From positions 46,685,025 to 46,749,024 of the forward strand of contig OX344763.1 of NCBI GenBank assembly GCA_947034895.1: 64,000 nucleotides of DNA, read 5' to 3'. Shown one piece after another: positions 45,626 through 56,728 of this stretch. Position 1 is the first letter of the stretch; each line of letters opens with the position of its first letter. The notes beneath the pieces are model-generated. The model had not been told where the DNA came from. It worked only from the letters and a program-made list of their open reading frames with translations, and ran no database searches. The stretch is from Rhytidiadelphus loreus. Lineage: Eukaryota > Streptophyta > Bryopsida > Hypnales > Hylocomiaceae. Made by a program: the position numbers and the translations under genes.

Positions 45626-47689
45626 ATGGAGCATCTCAACCATGGCGTGAAATGTAGGATACCTCAAGCTCCCTGGGTGCTATTCTTTGATGGAGCTTCC
45701 AGGAAACCGGCAGCGCATGGGGGTTTGGGAATAGTGCTCAGGAACAGCAAAGGGCAGATCGTGGAGGAAGAGAAGAGGTTTCTCGGAGCTGGAATTTCCT
45801 CGGGGTTGGCCAAGTATAAGGCGCTGCTGTCTGGCTTGAAGAAGGCCAAGAGCTTGCAAGTGAAACACCTCCTTGCGAAGGGTAACTCACGAATTCTCAT
45901 CAACCAGGTCATGATCATCCTTCTTTTGCTTCAGCATGTGTAGAGTTGTTTACTATCTCCGCTGTCCCTCCCCTTTAGTGGTTTCAAAATGATTCAATGC
46001 ATTGTAGCTGCAGCTAGGGTTGCAGTCGTTTCAAAACAATGTCTATCCTCTATAGGGTCTCGATTTTCCTTCTAGAACCTCTAGAACCCATGTCATTAAT
46101 GTGGCACATGTTGCCTTCCAGCTATAGCCTTCAGAATCCTCTAAACTTGGCACTTGGCTGCGAGAACTGAAAACCAAATATGCATGAAAAAACACCAATC
46201 TACGGTAAGACTCCACAACCATGTTAATTGATTGTGGCGTTCTATTTACTTAGAAGCTAGGCCTGCCCAAAGTATAAGAATGGAACTCCTATGGCAGAAA
46301 TTTAAGCGCCAACTTTTCAACCTCTTTATATCAGGCTTCAAGTTTCTTTTAGCACTTTTGAGTGCGTCATATGAGGACTTTTTTAAGTTCAATTTTGTTC
46401 AATTTCTGACCAATACATGCAATGTTCTTCAGTGATCCTGGTCATATAAAATTTGGCCCTGTCTGGATTACATTTTTCACTATATGATCATTGAAATTGG
46501 TCATTTTGAAACCATGAAATCACAGTCCGTTAGGCATAAAACATTCACGAACTTGCCGTTGCCGATCCAAATGGATTCGATTCCTTACTTGCAGGTGGTG
46601 GGGCGCTGGACTGCAAGGGACGCCCATCTCCGAGACCACCTGAAAAAGGTGTGGGTGCTTTCCAAGGAGTTCGACAGTCTGTTCATGGAGTTCGTCCCCA
46701 AGGAACACAACTTCCACGCCGACCGCATCGCCAACGCAGCCATCGACAAGGAGCTTCAAATTCAGGAAGTCGTCTCAAATTATTTCGACCGAAGCAACGA
46801 TGCGTGGCAGGGATCTCCACGGAAAGAGCCGGCCCCAGTTTCGCCACCTCTGAAAACCTTCTCCAACCTGAAACTTCGACCAGTCTCTCCCCTCAGGGAA
46901 GCTCACTCTACCAAAGACATTGTCACCTCAACAAGAATTCTCAAGCCCCTCGATTCAGCACTCAAAAGGAGCAAGCATGTTACGATCTCTCAACAACGAA
47001 TTCCTTTTGGCGATGACGCCCAAACGTCCGACTCCGACCTCACGAGGACGATCAAGTCCTTGACCACCACCAAAGCAGACAAGTTCTGGGCTGACAGGTC
47101 AGTGGTGTCGTCCTGTTTTTCAAAATTAGCAAAATTACTACAGCAGTTAACTATTGATTGCCAAATTTCAGTTGAGTATTCTAGATCCTTCAAATAATGT
47201 AGCCATTTGCTAAATTGATTCATTTCGGGTTTCTTTTAGCAAATCTTGCACAGTTGGATAATTGACTCCTTAAAGCTCTTGCAAGCATTTACTAAGATTC
47301 CTGCAAAATTTTGTTCCTGTTACAGGTTGTCTATCTCCGATGAAGCCAGTACTAGCACTGTAAGCGAAGAGGAGGGCTACTTCAAACCCTCTCTAAAAAC
47401 ATCAGAGAATGTTCCTGGCCCTGCTGCTGCAAGTGCCAGGGGGTCCGGGGATGAGAGTGGAGAGGATGCATGTGATGAAGAGCAGGAGTTTTGCAAGCCT
47501 CGTGGTTCGGGAGCTGCGAATGTTGAGGATCCCACAACTGCAGCTTCTGCAGTTGCATCGACCATCCAGCTCTCGGAAGCCGACTGCGATCGTCTTGTGG
47601 AAGCTGTGATTGAGAGGTTGAAGAAAACCAGACTCGCAGAAAACCAGAATCCCATCAACACTAGCGGCTGCTTGCAGGACCATTTGTAG
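45626..47689 (+). CDS. RNase H-fold (RVT_3-type) protein with altered active site
   Basis: Three exons join in frame: 45626-45907, 46595-47097 and 47326-47689, giving 382 aa. Donors and acceptors are GT/AG, phase 0 then phase 2. Residues 17-140 match the plant RVT_3 RNase H-like domain: WVLFFDGASR (Asp22), the usual A-E-Y-x-A-L motif replaced by AKYKALL (Lys63), G-D-S replaced by GNS (Asn87), and NFHAD with Asp137 kept. Loss of the Glu and one Asp predicts no RNase H catalysis, so the domain may only bind nucleic acid. The C-terminal 240 residues are Ser/Pro and acidic, low complexity, with a last segment rich in charged helix. The start ATG 45626 is the first in frame, but an upstream exon is possible. 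Confidence 0.75.
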
Positions 47690-48012
47690 AGTGTTTTTTG
47701 TCTTTACAGTATGAGTGGGTTTCACACTCCTCTTATCAGACTATCTTCAGCATATTAATTGAATATTTGAGAGCGTCAAGTGAAAAACTCCTGTTGTATA
47801 CACACTTTAACATTGCATAAGGTTGAACTCCTGGTGATAATATAGAGGAAATTAACCTTGAAAGGACGCTGGCATATGGTCAAGGTAGGCACTCAAAAAT
47901 GATACTCCTAAAAAGTGTATGATTTTTAGACCAATAAGGGCATCCTTCATTTTTACGGTGATCTAGAAAGCCATCTATGAGCCAATTTTTTGGTTGTAGG
48001 GTCCTTACAAGG
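47690..48012. other. 3' flank of the RNase H-fold gene
   Basis: Probable 3' UTR and flank. Nothing else was recognised. Confidence 0.4.
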
Positions 48013-48016
48013 TTAA

Positions 48017-48236
48017 CCCTTAAAGGGCCTAAAAGCCCTTTGCCGCCATATAGTATATTATGAATTCGGTGGTCATAAAAACATTGACCAAATACTTTTG
48101 AGTACTAAGTAAATTAATGATTGTGATAGTTTGTAAATAACAATGTATCACAATTCATATATTAAACTACAAATTGAAGAGTTATTATGAGGCTAAATAC
48201 ACGTTGTATAGAGGGATCTGAAGGGCCTTTCAAGGG
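48017..48236. mobile_element. Short TTAA-flanked MITE
   Basis: TTAA at 48013-48016 and 48237-48240. The ends CCCTTAAAGGGCC and, reverse complemented, CCCTTGAAAGGCCC are inverted. 220 bp, no ORF. Same end type as the longer TTAA family. Confidence 0.65.
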
Positions 48237-48520
48237 TTAAATGCAAAAGAAGGGTGAGGATTTAAGGACTAGCATTTTTAGAAACAAGGATTTTACACTT
48301 TTCTTCTATAATGCCACATATCCATAGCAACTCCAAATTTAGTCTTCATGAATTAATGTGCCTAATTGAGACCTATTTCTAAAATCAATCCTTCTATATT
48401 CTTGTCTAAAATGTGCAACTTCTATTCATGAGAGCCTAGGGTCAATTTTAGGTACATCTATTTTCAACCATTAAAAATTCCAAGAGTTTATTCATACATT
48501 GTCCAAAAGAATTCATTTTC

Positions 48521-49380
48521 ATTCCTAAAGCCCTTTTTTCATGAAATTGCATTCAAAATTGTCATTTCTATTACAAATTGCAAAAACTTTTAGAATTTTT
48601 TTTTGCTTATCTAACTATAGGATCTTGCATGTAGTATACAAGAATGTGTGGAAGAAATTCAAAAACTTTGACCGCTTGGATTGTAAGATATTTCTATTTT
48701 ACATAAAGAAAATCGAATTTTTGAACCTTGTATGACTATATTTTATGGCTTTGAATCTTCTTAGCTTACAATTTTTGCACTATTGATATCGAATTGAGTG
48801 AAAGTCTAGAAAAAAACCCACATGGTTTTCATTCTCTAAGAAATTGTTAAATAGAAGTAGGTATGAGATTGAAGGGAAAGAAAATTGTTAATAAGTTGAA
48901 GATGGAATTGGAACTCAATAATTCCAATGGTGAAATTGTTCTAGCAAGCAAACTAAATCCTATTGAACTTTCTTTTTTACAAAAATTGAAAAATTGCATA
49001 TTCTAGAAGTTATTTTTCAATAAGATGCTTAGATTGCCTCCAAAACAAGATTGTCCATAACTTTCTCATCACGAGGGCACAAAAGAATGAATCAAATCTT
49101 TCTATATAGACAAGAATGTTTCTATGAGAAACAAAATTTTGAAAATTTTATTTTGACGTTTCGTGATTTTATTGTGCTACCCAACAAAACTTGTTTTGGG
49201 CTCAAGGTGGCATAACTTTCTCTCCCAAGCACCAATTCAAATGAAAATTATATTCTCCTAAAGCTGATGTGCTTTACTATCTTCAAAAAAAATTCAAAAA
49301 ATCACAAACAAAAATTGAGATTGTTGGAGCCTACCCAAAATCCACTTTTTTCCCCAAAGGGCATTAGAACTTTAGGGATT
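48521..49380 (+). mobile_element. TTAA-family element, degraded copy
   Basis: Collinear with the 601-1540 copy. It starts ATTCCTAAAGCCC, keeps TCTAACTATAGGATCTTG and the GAATGTGTGGAA block, and ends GAACTTTAGGGATT. The flanking TTAA is no longer clear. The overlapping 64-codon frame is part of the repeat. Confidence 0.5.
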
Positions 49381-50029
49381 ATTAACACTGAACAAATATT
49401 TTATAGTTCAAAAATAGGAACATGCTCAAATCTTCATTCAAACAATGTAACTCAAGGTTTGTTTGCACTTGATATTAAAGAGTGTTTTTATTGAGGGTCT
49501 TTGAACAAATTTAGACTTATTTTTGGACCGGATTCACATTGCCCTAACACAAAGTGCGAACACAAGTGTCAGAGAGATTTGAACGGGCTCATCAATGAAC
49601 AGTTCAGACCCGGATGACCAGACGGTGGATATCAGCAGGGTATCCACCCACCCCGTCCAAGTCCATGAGTCTCCATACCGACAGCTGAGCTCCAGCGACG
49701 AAGCACACAAGCAAGAAACCCAACGTTTCTTCTTGTGCTTCCTGATCGTCGTGCCTTTGGAAGATCCAGGAGGACCCTAAATGCTAATTTTGCATTCGCA
49801 AGCTGCGATGCGACAGATTCCTCAATTGCGCAACATTTACATTCTGGAGCCTCGTTACATAGCAGCTGATCGAAGCGCTTGATGAGAATGTGCAATTTTC
49901 ATTCGGGGGTTCGGTAGAGGGAGTAGGTCGCCGTTCAGGTCTTGCTAGAGTAGGTCTGATTGGTTTCAGATGCTTGGTTGAGAGCTTTTGAATCTCTACT
50001 TGATTGTTTTTTAGGGGGGAATTTTTACA
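49381..50029. other. Promoter and 5' UTR region of OST3/OST6
   Basis: GC content rises from about 49540 towards the start codon. No certain TATA box was found. Short ORFs here are not convincing. Confidence 0.4.
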
Positions 50030-51049
50030 ATGGGAATGAGTCGGTATATAGCGGCCGTGGTGGTGGCGGCTATGGTGGTTGCAATTATAGGGTTGGCGGA
50101 GGCGGACCGGAATGAGGATCGCATAGCGGAGCTTCTGAACTTGCAGTCTCGATCGAAGGACGGCGTAATCCGCATGACGGACAACAAGTTTCGACGGATG
50201 GCATCGACGGAGGCTCCCCGCCCTTACTTTTTAATCATCTTCTTCGACGCGGAGCAGCTATGGACGCAGCAGGAGCTTCGGTTGCAGGAGTATCGCAACG
50301 AATTTGGATTAGTGGCGTCCTCGTTCATTAAGCACAACGAGCGAGGATCGGGCGAGGGGAAAGTCTTCTTCGTGGACGTGGAATTCAAGGAAGGGCAGGG
50401 GATTTTCCGCATGTTTGATGTGCAGACGCTTCCTCACGTGAGATACCTTCCGCCGGGGAGTGGTGACGAGAAGTCGAGCGAGGAGATGATCGGAGGCCGC
50501 AACGCCGAAGGTGTCGCCTCTTTCGTGACTTCCAAGACGGGCTTCGCATGCGGCGCTATTGAGCGACCGCCATTTCTTAGCCGCAACCGCATGCTTGCGT
50601 TTCTCGGCTTGTTTCTGGTGTCGGCACCCATGGTGGGGAAGAAACTGGCGGCACCGCGATCGCCTCTACGCGACACTAGGATTTGGATGGCGGGTGCACT
50701 GGCGATCTACTTCTTCAGTGTTTCCGGGGGCATGCACAACATCATCCGCAAAATGCCGCTCTTCATGGTGGACCGAAACGATCCGTCGAAGCTCGTGTTC
50801 TTCTACCACGGCTCTGGGATGCAGCTTGGCACGGAAGGTTTCGTCGTGGGGTTTCTGTACACAATTGTTGGCCTTCTTCTCGGATTTATCACTCACATTG
50901 CGCCTCATATTTCCTCCAAAAACGCACAGAGGATTATCATGATCGTGGCGATTACTGTCAGCTTCGTTGCCGTGAGGAAGGTCATTGCACTGGACAATTG
51001 GAAAACGGGATACCACATCTTTGCTTTCTGGCCGCTCCGCTGGATGTAG
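50030..51049 (+). CDS. OST3: OST3/OST6 subunit of oligosaccharyltransferase
   Basis: A 339-aa intronless gene. An N-terminal signal peptide (hydrophobic to about residue 24) leads into a luminal thioredoxin-like domain. FLIIFFDAEQLW marks the strand where the CxxC would sit and QTLPHVRY (about 131-138) carries the cis-Pro. No CxxC is present, as I recall for plant members. Four membrane segments follow at about 187-203, 217-234, 269-290 and 301-318. Length and order fit OST3/OST6 proteins, which sit in the ER membrane as part of the N-glycosylation complex and help acceptor-site choice; animal relatives also affect magnesium transport. ATG 50030 gives the full signal peptide; the second Met at residue 3 is an alternative. 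GC content is well above the flanks, usual for a housekeeping exon. Confidence 0.92.
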   Translation: MGMSRYIAAVVVAAMVVAIIGLAEADRNEDRIAELLNLQSRSKDGVIRMTDNKFRRMASTEAPRPYFLIIFFDAEQLWTQQELRLQEYRNEFGLVASSFIKHNERGSGEGKVFFVDVEFKEGQGIFRMFDVQTLPHVRYLPPGSGDEKSSEEMIGGRNAEGVASFVTSKTGFACGAIERPPFLSRNRMLAFLGLFLVSAPMVGKKLAAPRSPLRDTRIWMAGALAIYFFSVSGGMHNIIRKMPLFMVDRNDPSKLVFFYHGSGMQLGTEGFVVGFLYTIVGLLLGFITHIAPHISSKNAQRIIMIVAITVSFVAVRKVIALDNWKTGYHIFAFWPLRWM

Positions 51050-53599
51050 GCATCTGCACAACTCCGTTTCTTCATTTCATTTTCGGTAAACACCTCCACT
51101 CCAAATTGAGTAACCTGCTTTAGACACCGAGTCATGAATCATCATGTCCCTCATTGTCTCAGTGTCGCCACATTAGGGTTATACGCTGATAACACTCGAC
51201 TCGTTGAAATCTATCAATGCCAGTAGAAATACATTGCAGTTTTAAAATTTCAAGAACAGGTATTCAGTCAAGCTTATGTTAGGGGACAACACCTCGAGAT
51301 TAGTGAAAGCTCATCGTAGTGCGCTAGGAGCGATCGAACTGAATTTTGCAGAAATCTTTATACATGCTGAGTGCTCGTTTGATTACGGCAATTAATTAGC
51401 TCAATTCCTTTATCGAAGTCTTTGGCCGAGAATCGTACATGTATCATATTACTTTTTGTCTAACGCTGTGTGCACCGAAAGGTCAAGAATAGTTGCATGG
51501 GTTGATTGTTTGTTGAGTTGACTGCTGGGTTTAATGTACAATTTTTCTGGTGCCTCGATCTCTAAGTTTTGAGAGTGGCAAAGTTTGGGGCTAGGACTTT
51601 GCATTGTGGTTTCCTGTACTGTACATTACCAGTAGTCATGGTGAGTGAGTTGTGTTCCATGTTCGGAAGTCGATGAGCTCACACCGATGAGGAACCCTGC
51701 ATTTGCCCTGGGAATCCGAGGTGGTTATTCGCTCGCCTATATTGAATCAAGACCAATATCTTGGATACCATCGGCTCTTTGAGAGTGCTGGAGAGTCGGA
51801 CTTATGACTATAGACCCTCTTCTTCGTTCCCAGTTGCAGTGACAAAGAAATTGATAGTAGAGGCCTCAGCAAATCATGCCTACGATAGGAGAAAATCATG
51901 CAAATTAACTAAAGCAAATGCGAACACATGTGGTGACACTAATTTCCAAGGTGATGCTAGTCACCTTGATTCCAAGGACAAATCAGTGTAGACTAGCTAT
52001 TAATGCGATTGCAAACATACATTTATTCCAACAACAGGTAATCCAGAGAGACCCAACACAGGGAATATGCAACAGCACAGTGGGGTACAGTTCATTATGA
52101 ATTTTTGGATCCTCCTGAGATTAGGAGAATTTTGGGAGGCCGGTGTGCACTCATAAGTGAATAGAATTTCAAATTGCATTGGAATCACACTGAAGGTTAC
52201 TTTGTCATCATTAGAAACACACATATGTAATTGAAAGTCATACAAAGATTTTTGATGTTTTCTACACACTATGTATTATCTAGTGTTGCCAACATTTTTG
52301 AAAATTACAACTTGTGTTCAATGATACATATAAGAAATGAACCTTCACAATTGCTTCAGAGATATTTATTCCCATACCACTTGAATTGCTTGAATGATTT
52401 CTTGTTTGTTCTTCACCCAAATGCAAAAAATCTTTGACTATCCTCCAAAGGTTCTCTATGAAATGGTAGATAGTGTATAAAGGAATCCAAATTGTTGTAT
52501 GATCTTTAAATTATTCATTTTTCACTTGCTATGAAGTTGAAGTGCACTTCATTGCAATTCCAACACGAATTGCAGTTTCAAAATCGGTTCATTTTTTAGC
52601 ATGCTAGAGCTTTCTAAAGTTGTTGCACTTTCTAATGAAAATTGACTAAAAAATTCATAAATAAATTGTACCCCAATGTGCAATACTATAGTAACCGTCT
52701 AATTCTACCACATTAAAATTACATGAGGTAGAATTGCCTAATACCACCATCCACCTAATTCTGTCACCCACATGATCCTCCCAATTGAGTCAATGGCCCA
52801 TCTATTACCACAATCTTTACAACCCTTTATCATGATGGCAATGCACTTGGGGAGCGGACACATCAACCCACACTTTAATAAGGGTCAGCTCATGCTTCAA
52901 CAAGGGTCAATTCACAATTTAACATTTTAGCTTTGAAAAATCATAGAAAACTCACTTCTTATCATAATGTCTTCATTCTTTTTGCAATTAACTTCTTTCA
53001 AACTTTTCAATCTCTAAAAAAATATGGAAGCTAATAAATAGCTTCTCCAACATACCTAGATTACAAATTTGTGTAGTAATGGACAATTTTACTTTCTAAT
53101 TTGTTTAAATAGAAGATTTCTATGAAGTTGTCCCTAGCCAGTTTCAATCATCTAAGATCAAAATTGAACCCGTTTAGGATTGTCTAGGCCAAAATGACCT
53201 ACAATTTGGAATATATGCCAATTTTTAGATAGCTACACTATGTATTTACAAAATTATAATTCTACAACTATATCTACAAAGGTGGGAATTATGGGTTGCT
53301 TTACACTATAGTGGAGCAAACTTGTTCTTCACTAGATTGGATTTATACTTTGGCCAAGACTTGCCCGGTGAAGAACTTGAAGCATGGATGAAAAATGATA
53401 TGGCCGCTTATGGGGCAACACTTTTTGTAAAGGGAGTTCTCCAGAAGTTAAGTTTCTTCAACAGCCTCACTCCCTTGGCCTTCGGAGGACTCCAACATTA
53501 TTCAAATATTATTAATCTATAACAAGTTTAGTAGTGCAGTGCAACCACTCATCATTGTTCTACAGTTGTTTCACAAATTGTTGAAGCCCAACTATACTT
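51050..53599. other. Intergenic region downstream of OST3
   Basis: The first several hundred bases are probably 3' UTR. The rest is AT-rich without recognisable coding sequence. A TAAGGGTCA-type short direct repeat occurs near 52880-52910. Confidence 0.4.
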
Positions 53600-53822
53600 T
53601 AAGGTAGCCATACCTTATTTCATACCTTGACCCAATCCGGGCCAAATGAATTCCCTACATTCGTTTCAACACAAGAATCTAGGAGAGTGCATGATCTCTT
53701 ATCACTTTTAGGCTAAGTGATAAGATATCATGTGCTCTCCTAGATTCTTGTTTTAAAATGCATGCAAGGACTTCATTTGCACTAGATTGGGTCCAGGGGC
53801 AAAGTAAGGTATTGCTACCTTA
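53600..53822. mobile_element. Foldback (hairpin) MITE
   Basis: Nearly the whole 223 bp is one inverted repeat. The ends are TAAGGTAGCCATACCTTA and, inverted, GGTATTGCTACCTTA. The arms pair over about 105 bp with some mismatches. The centre, CTTATCACTT and AAGTGATAAG, pairs perfectly around a 7-nt loop (53698-53724). A transcript could fold into a long hairpin and feed small-RNA production; that is inference. Confidence 0.7.
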
Positions 53823-53848
53823 GATCACTAAAAAATTTGAGTTTAAAA

Positions 53849-54414
53849 CTTGGGGGGTGGGGTCATTTAGAGTGTCCATTAGACCACATGCAAACAAAAC
53901 TTTGGACCCCTATATACTTTTTGAATTTTAAATAAAACAAAATTAAAAAAATATGAATAGATTTTTCTACTTTGAAAGTTTATGTTTTTGAATTATTGAT
54001 ATTTTTATTTGTTAATAATAATTATTTACAAATTTTTGAAGTAAAAAGATAAACTGTAAAACTGAAAAATAACTTTCACACCCCTATATTATATTAAAAA
54101 AAATTGTCTAAAAAATGAACAAAAAATTCCTAAAAATTCCTCATTATTGAAAGCTCATTTTGAGTTGAATATTGACTCAATGGTCATCTAAATGTGTCCT
54201 CTATAATTATTTGAGTTGAAAAACATGTCATTTTAATTCATTTTCAACCTCTTCTAGAAATCATTTCATATTTTATTTGAGTTGGAAATTTTGGCAATAG
54301 AAAGCTATAGTCATTATTAAACAATGTTCAAAATTTTAGGTTGAAATTATAGTTTATTAGAAACCACTTGTTCACACGTGGTTTGTTATAGTAGAACTAA
54401 GTGCACCCCCCAAG
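53849..54414. mobile_element. hAT-type MITE (CTTGGGGGGT family), copy 2
   Basis: Starts CTTGGGGGGTGGGGTCATT and ends GTGCACCCCCCAAG, flanked by a perfect 8-bp duplication GTTTAAAA (53841-53848 and 54415-54422). Collinear with 24617-25100, but about 80 bp longer, mainly near its left end. Confidence 0.8.
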
Positions 54415-54688
54415 GTTTAAAAGTTAATTTTGATCTAGGGATGGTTTTAACATGGGGATGGTCAATATACTGATTGAAATTTTGAGTTTAGATGTTAATT
54501 TGGATTTGGGTATTCAACTAATAAAATTGCTCAGTTTGCAGCTTAAATTACCAAGTTAAGGTAGGAGGCTTTGAAATGGAGCGGGCATTAAGAATGAACC
54601 CTATAAATGGCTGTGAAATGGACAAACGGTAGTTCATAAATTGACCTCCGTAGGCATTGAATGAATCAAGAAAAAAAAGCATTATTAA

Positions 54689-55607
54689 TCCCGAAAGTTC
54701 CAAGGCCATTTTTATGTCAAAAACCACTCAAAACTGCCATTTCTACTGCGTTTGTCCAAAAAAACAAAAAAAATACTTTTTTAGGAACAGAACCATAGGA
54801 TCTTGAACTTTACTTGTTTGAGATTATGTGATAAAAATTTCATGAAGTTTGACCTTACAGATTGAGAGATATGAGCATTCAAAGTTGAAAAAACAAGTTT
54901 TTTTTAACACTAGACTGCAATTTTAGATGACTTTGATTGCTATTTGTGGAAAAATTGTGCACTATGGAATTTGAATTAAAAATTTATTGTGTTGAAGAAT
55001 TGAGTTGGAAGTCTAGGAAAAAAAATTCAAAAAATAAAAACTTGATTTTCATACTTCAAAAAATTGTCAAGTGGAAGTAGGTCGGAGATTGAAAGAAAAA
55101 CTAAATTGTTAATAGCTTTTAGATGGGATTGAAATACAATAATTCCAACAGTCAGATTGTTCTAGCAAGCAAACTTAACCTTTTCAAAAAGAAAAATTTT
55201 AAAAATTTTGAAAATTGCATTCTGAAAGAATCCTATAAGTTATTTTTTTTAAAAGATGCTTAGATTGCCCAAAAAATAAGATTGTTCATAACTTTCACAT
55301 CACTAATCAAAATGGAATGAATCAAAGCTTCAAATGTAGACAAAAACATAATCTTTGAGAAAAAAAAAATTAGATTAATTTTGAATTTTTGCAATATTTT
55401 TTATGCTCCCTGTTGAGTTCAGTTTTAGGCTTTTTGTGGTATAAATTTTGCTTTTGGGCACCGATTGAAATAAAAATTGTATTCCCACAAAGCTTATCAG
55501 ATTTTCTATCTTCAAAAAAAGTTTCAAAAAATTAGGGTAAAATTTCAGCCCATAGGACCTGCCCGAATTCCAAATTGTCCCCCAAGGGGACAATGGGACT
55601 TTAGGGG
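54689..55607 (+). mobile_element. TTAA-flanked inverted-repeat element
   Basis: TTAA at 54685-54688 and 55608-55611. The ends are TCCCGAAAGTTCC and, reverse complemented, CCCCTAAAGTCCC. 919 bp, collinear with the 601-1540 copy, including ACTCAAAACTGCCATTTCTA near the left end and CAGCCCATAGG near the right. Confidence 0.65.
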
Positions 55608-55611
55608 TTAA

Positions 55612-56728
55612 TTGCAAGAGCCAATCATTCTCTTTGTTTTCCCATTTTTCTTTAGAAGGTGCAAGTGAAAAAATTATAAAAGTGAATGGACAAAGTGCTT
55701 TGAAAATTGATGAAGAAATAATGGGGTCAAAGAAATACAAAATAGAGGGTTTGCAATCTAGAAACATAATGTCTACAACTGCAACAATTCATGTCTATGA
55801 AGAGCCAAATTATCTTTCTTTTGGTCAATCATTCATAAAAGGGATTGGAGAAGGTAATATATAGAAGAAGTTGGGGCCTTTGATGAATCTTGTCCAAGGT
55901 TGTATAGAGGAGCAATTAGTTAAAGTGCAACACAAGAAGTGCAACACAAGAAGACAGGGCCAAATGGGAAATTAGTAGCAAATTGTCGAATTGTAAGAGT
56001 TTGAATATGAAGCTTGTTGATGACTGAAGCTATTGGAGTTTATTAATTGCCAAGTTGGAATATTAGATGAGCTTTCCATTGCATGTGAATTGTAAATTTT
56101 TTATCAGATTAAATGAGAAGTGAGTGAAATTACAAATATGTAGAAAAAAAAAAATAGAAGTCAATCCAAGTTGGTAAGAGTTGATGCAAGCCTACACTAA
56201 AAGAAACACATTGAATAAGTTGTTGCAAAGATATTAAGCCAAGTTAGAAGTTGATTCAGAAGTGTCCTTGCAATGCTGAGTGGAGAAACAAGTTAGTAGG
56301 TGAAAAGAATTCCAAATTAGGAATCATAAAAGAGAATAAAAGAGTTAAGTTGGAAGATAATTTATACTTACTTTTGTGGCTTTTAAGAGTGGAGAGTAGG
56401 TTGTAATTAGACCTAGTTGGTGAGGCATCCAATTGGAAATCTTTAAGTTGTGTTTGCCTAATGGATTAGGAATCAACTAGTTTATCAAAAAGTCTTGTTT
56501 GAAATTCTCCTACAAAACGAATTTATTATACTATAGGTTGTTTTCCAAATGGGTATATAAACTTTAATCTACACTCCATTGCATGTATTACATTTCCTCT
56601 GGTGAGTTATTCACTTATTCATTACCTAAGTACTTTTTGGGTGTTGTGTTACACATGTTGGATGAAGGTAGTAGTAGTGAAGAGCATATAGGAGATGGAG
56701 ACTCAAGTGTGATGGAGTGGTTCTCGGA
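55612..56728. other. Intergenic, possible retrotransposon trace
   Basis: A 76-codon + frame at 55634-55864 gives a low-complexity peptide with no recognised domain; a gag-like trace is possible but not shown. The downstream part is AT-rich without a gene. Confidence 0.3.
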
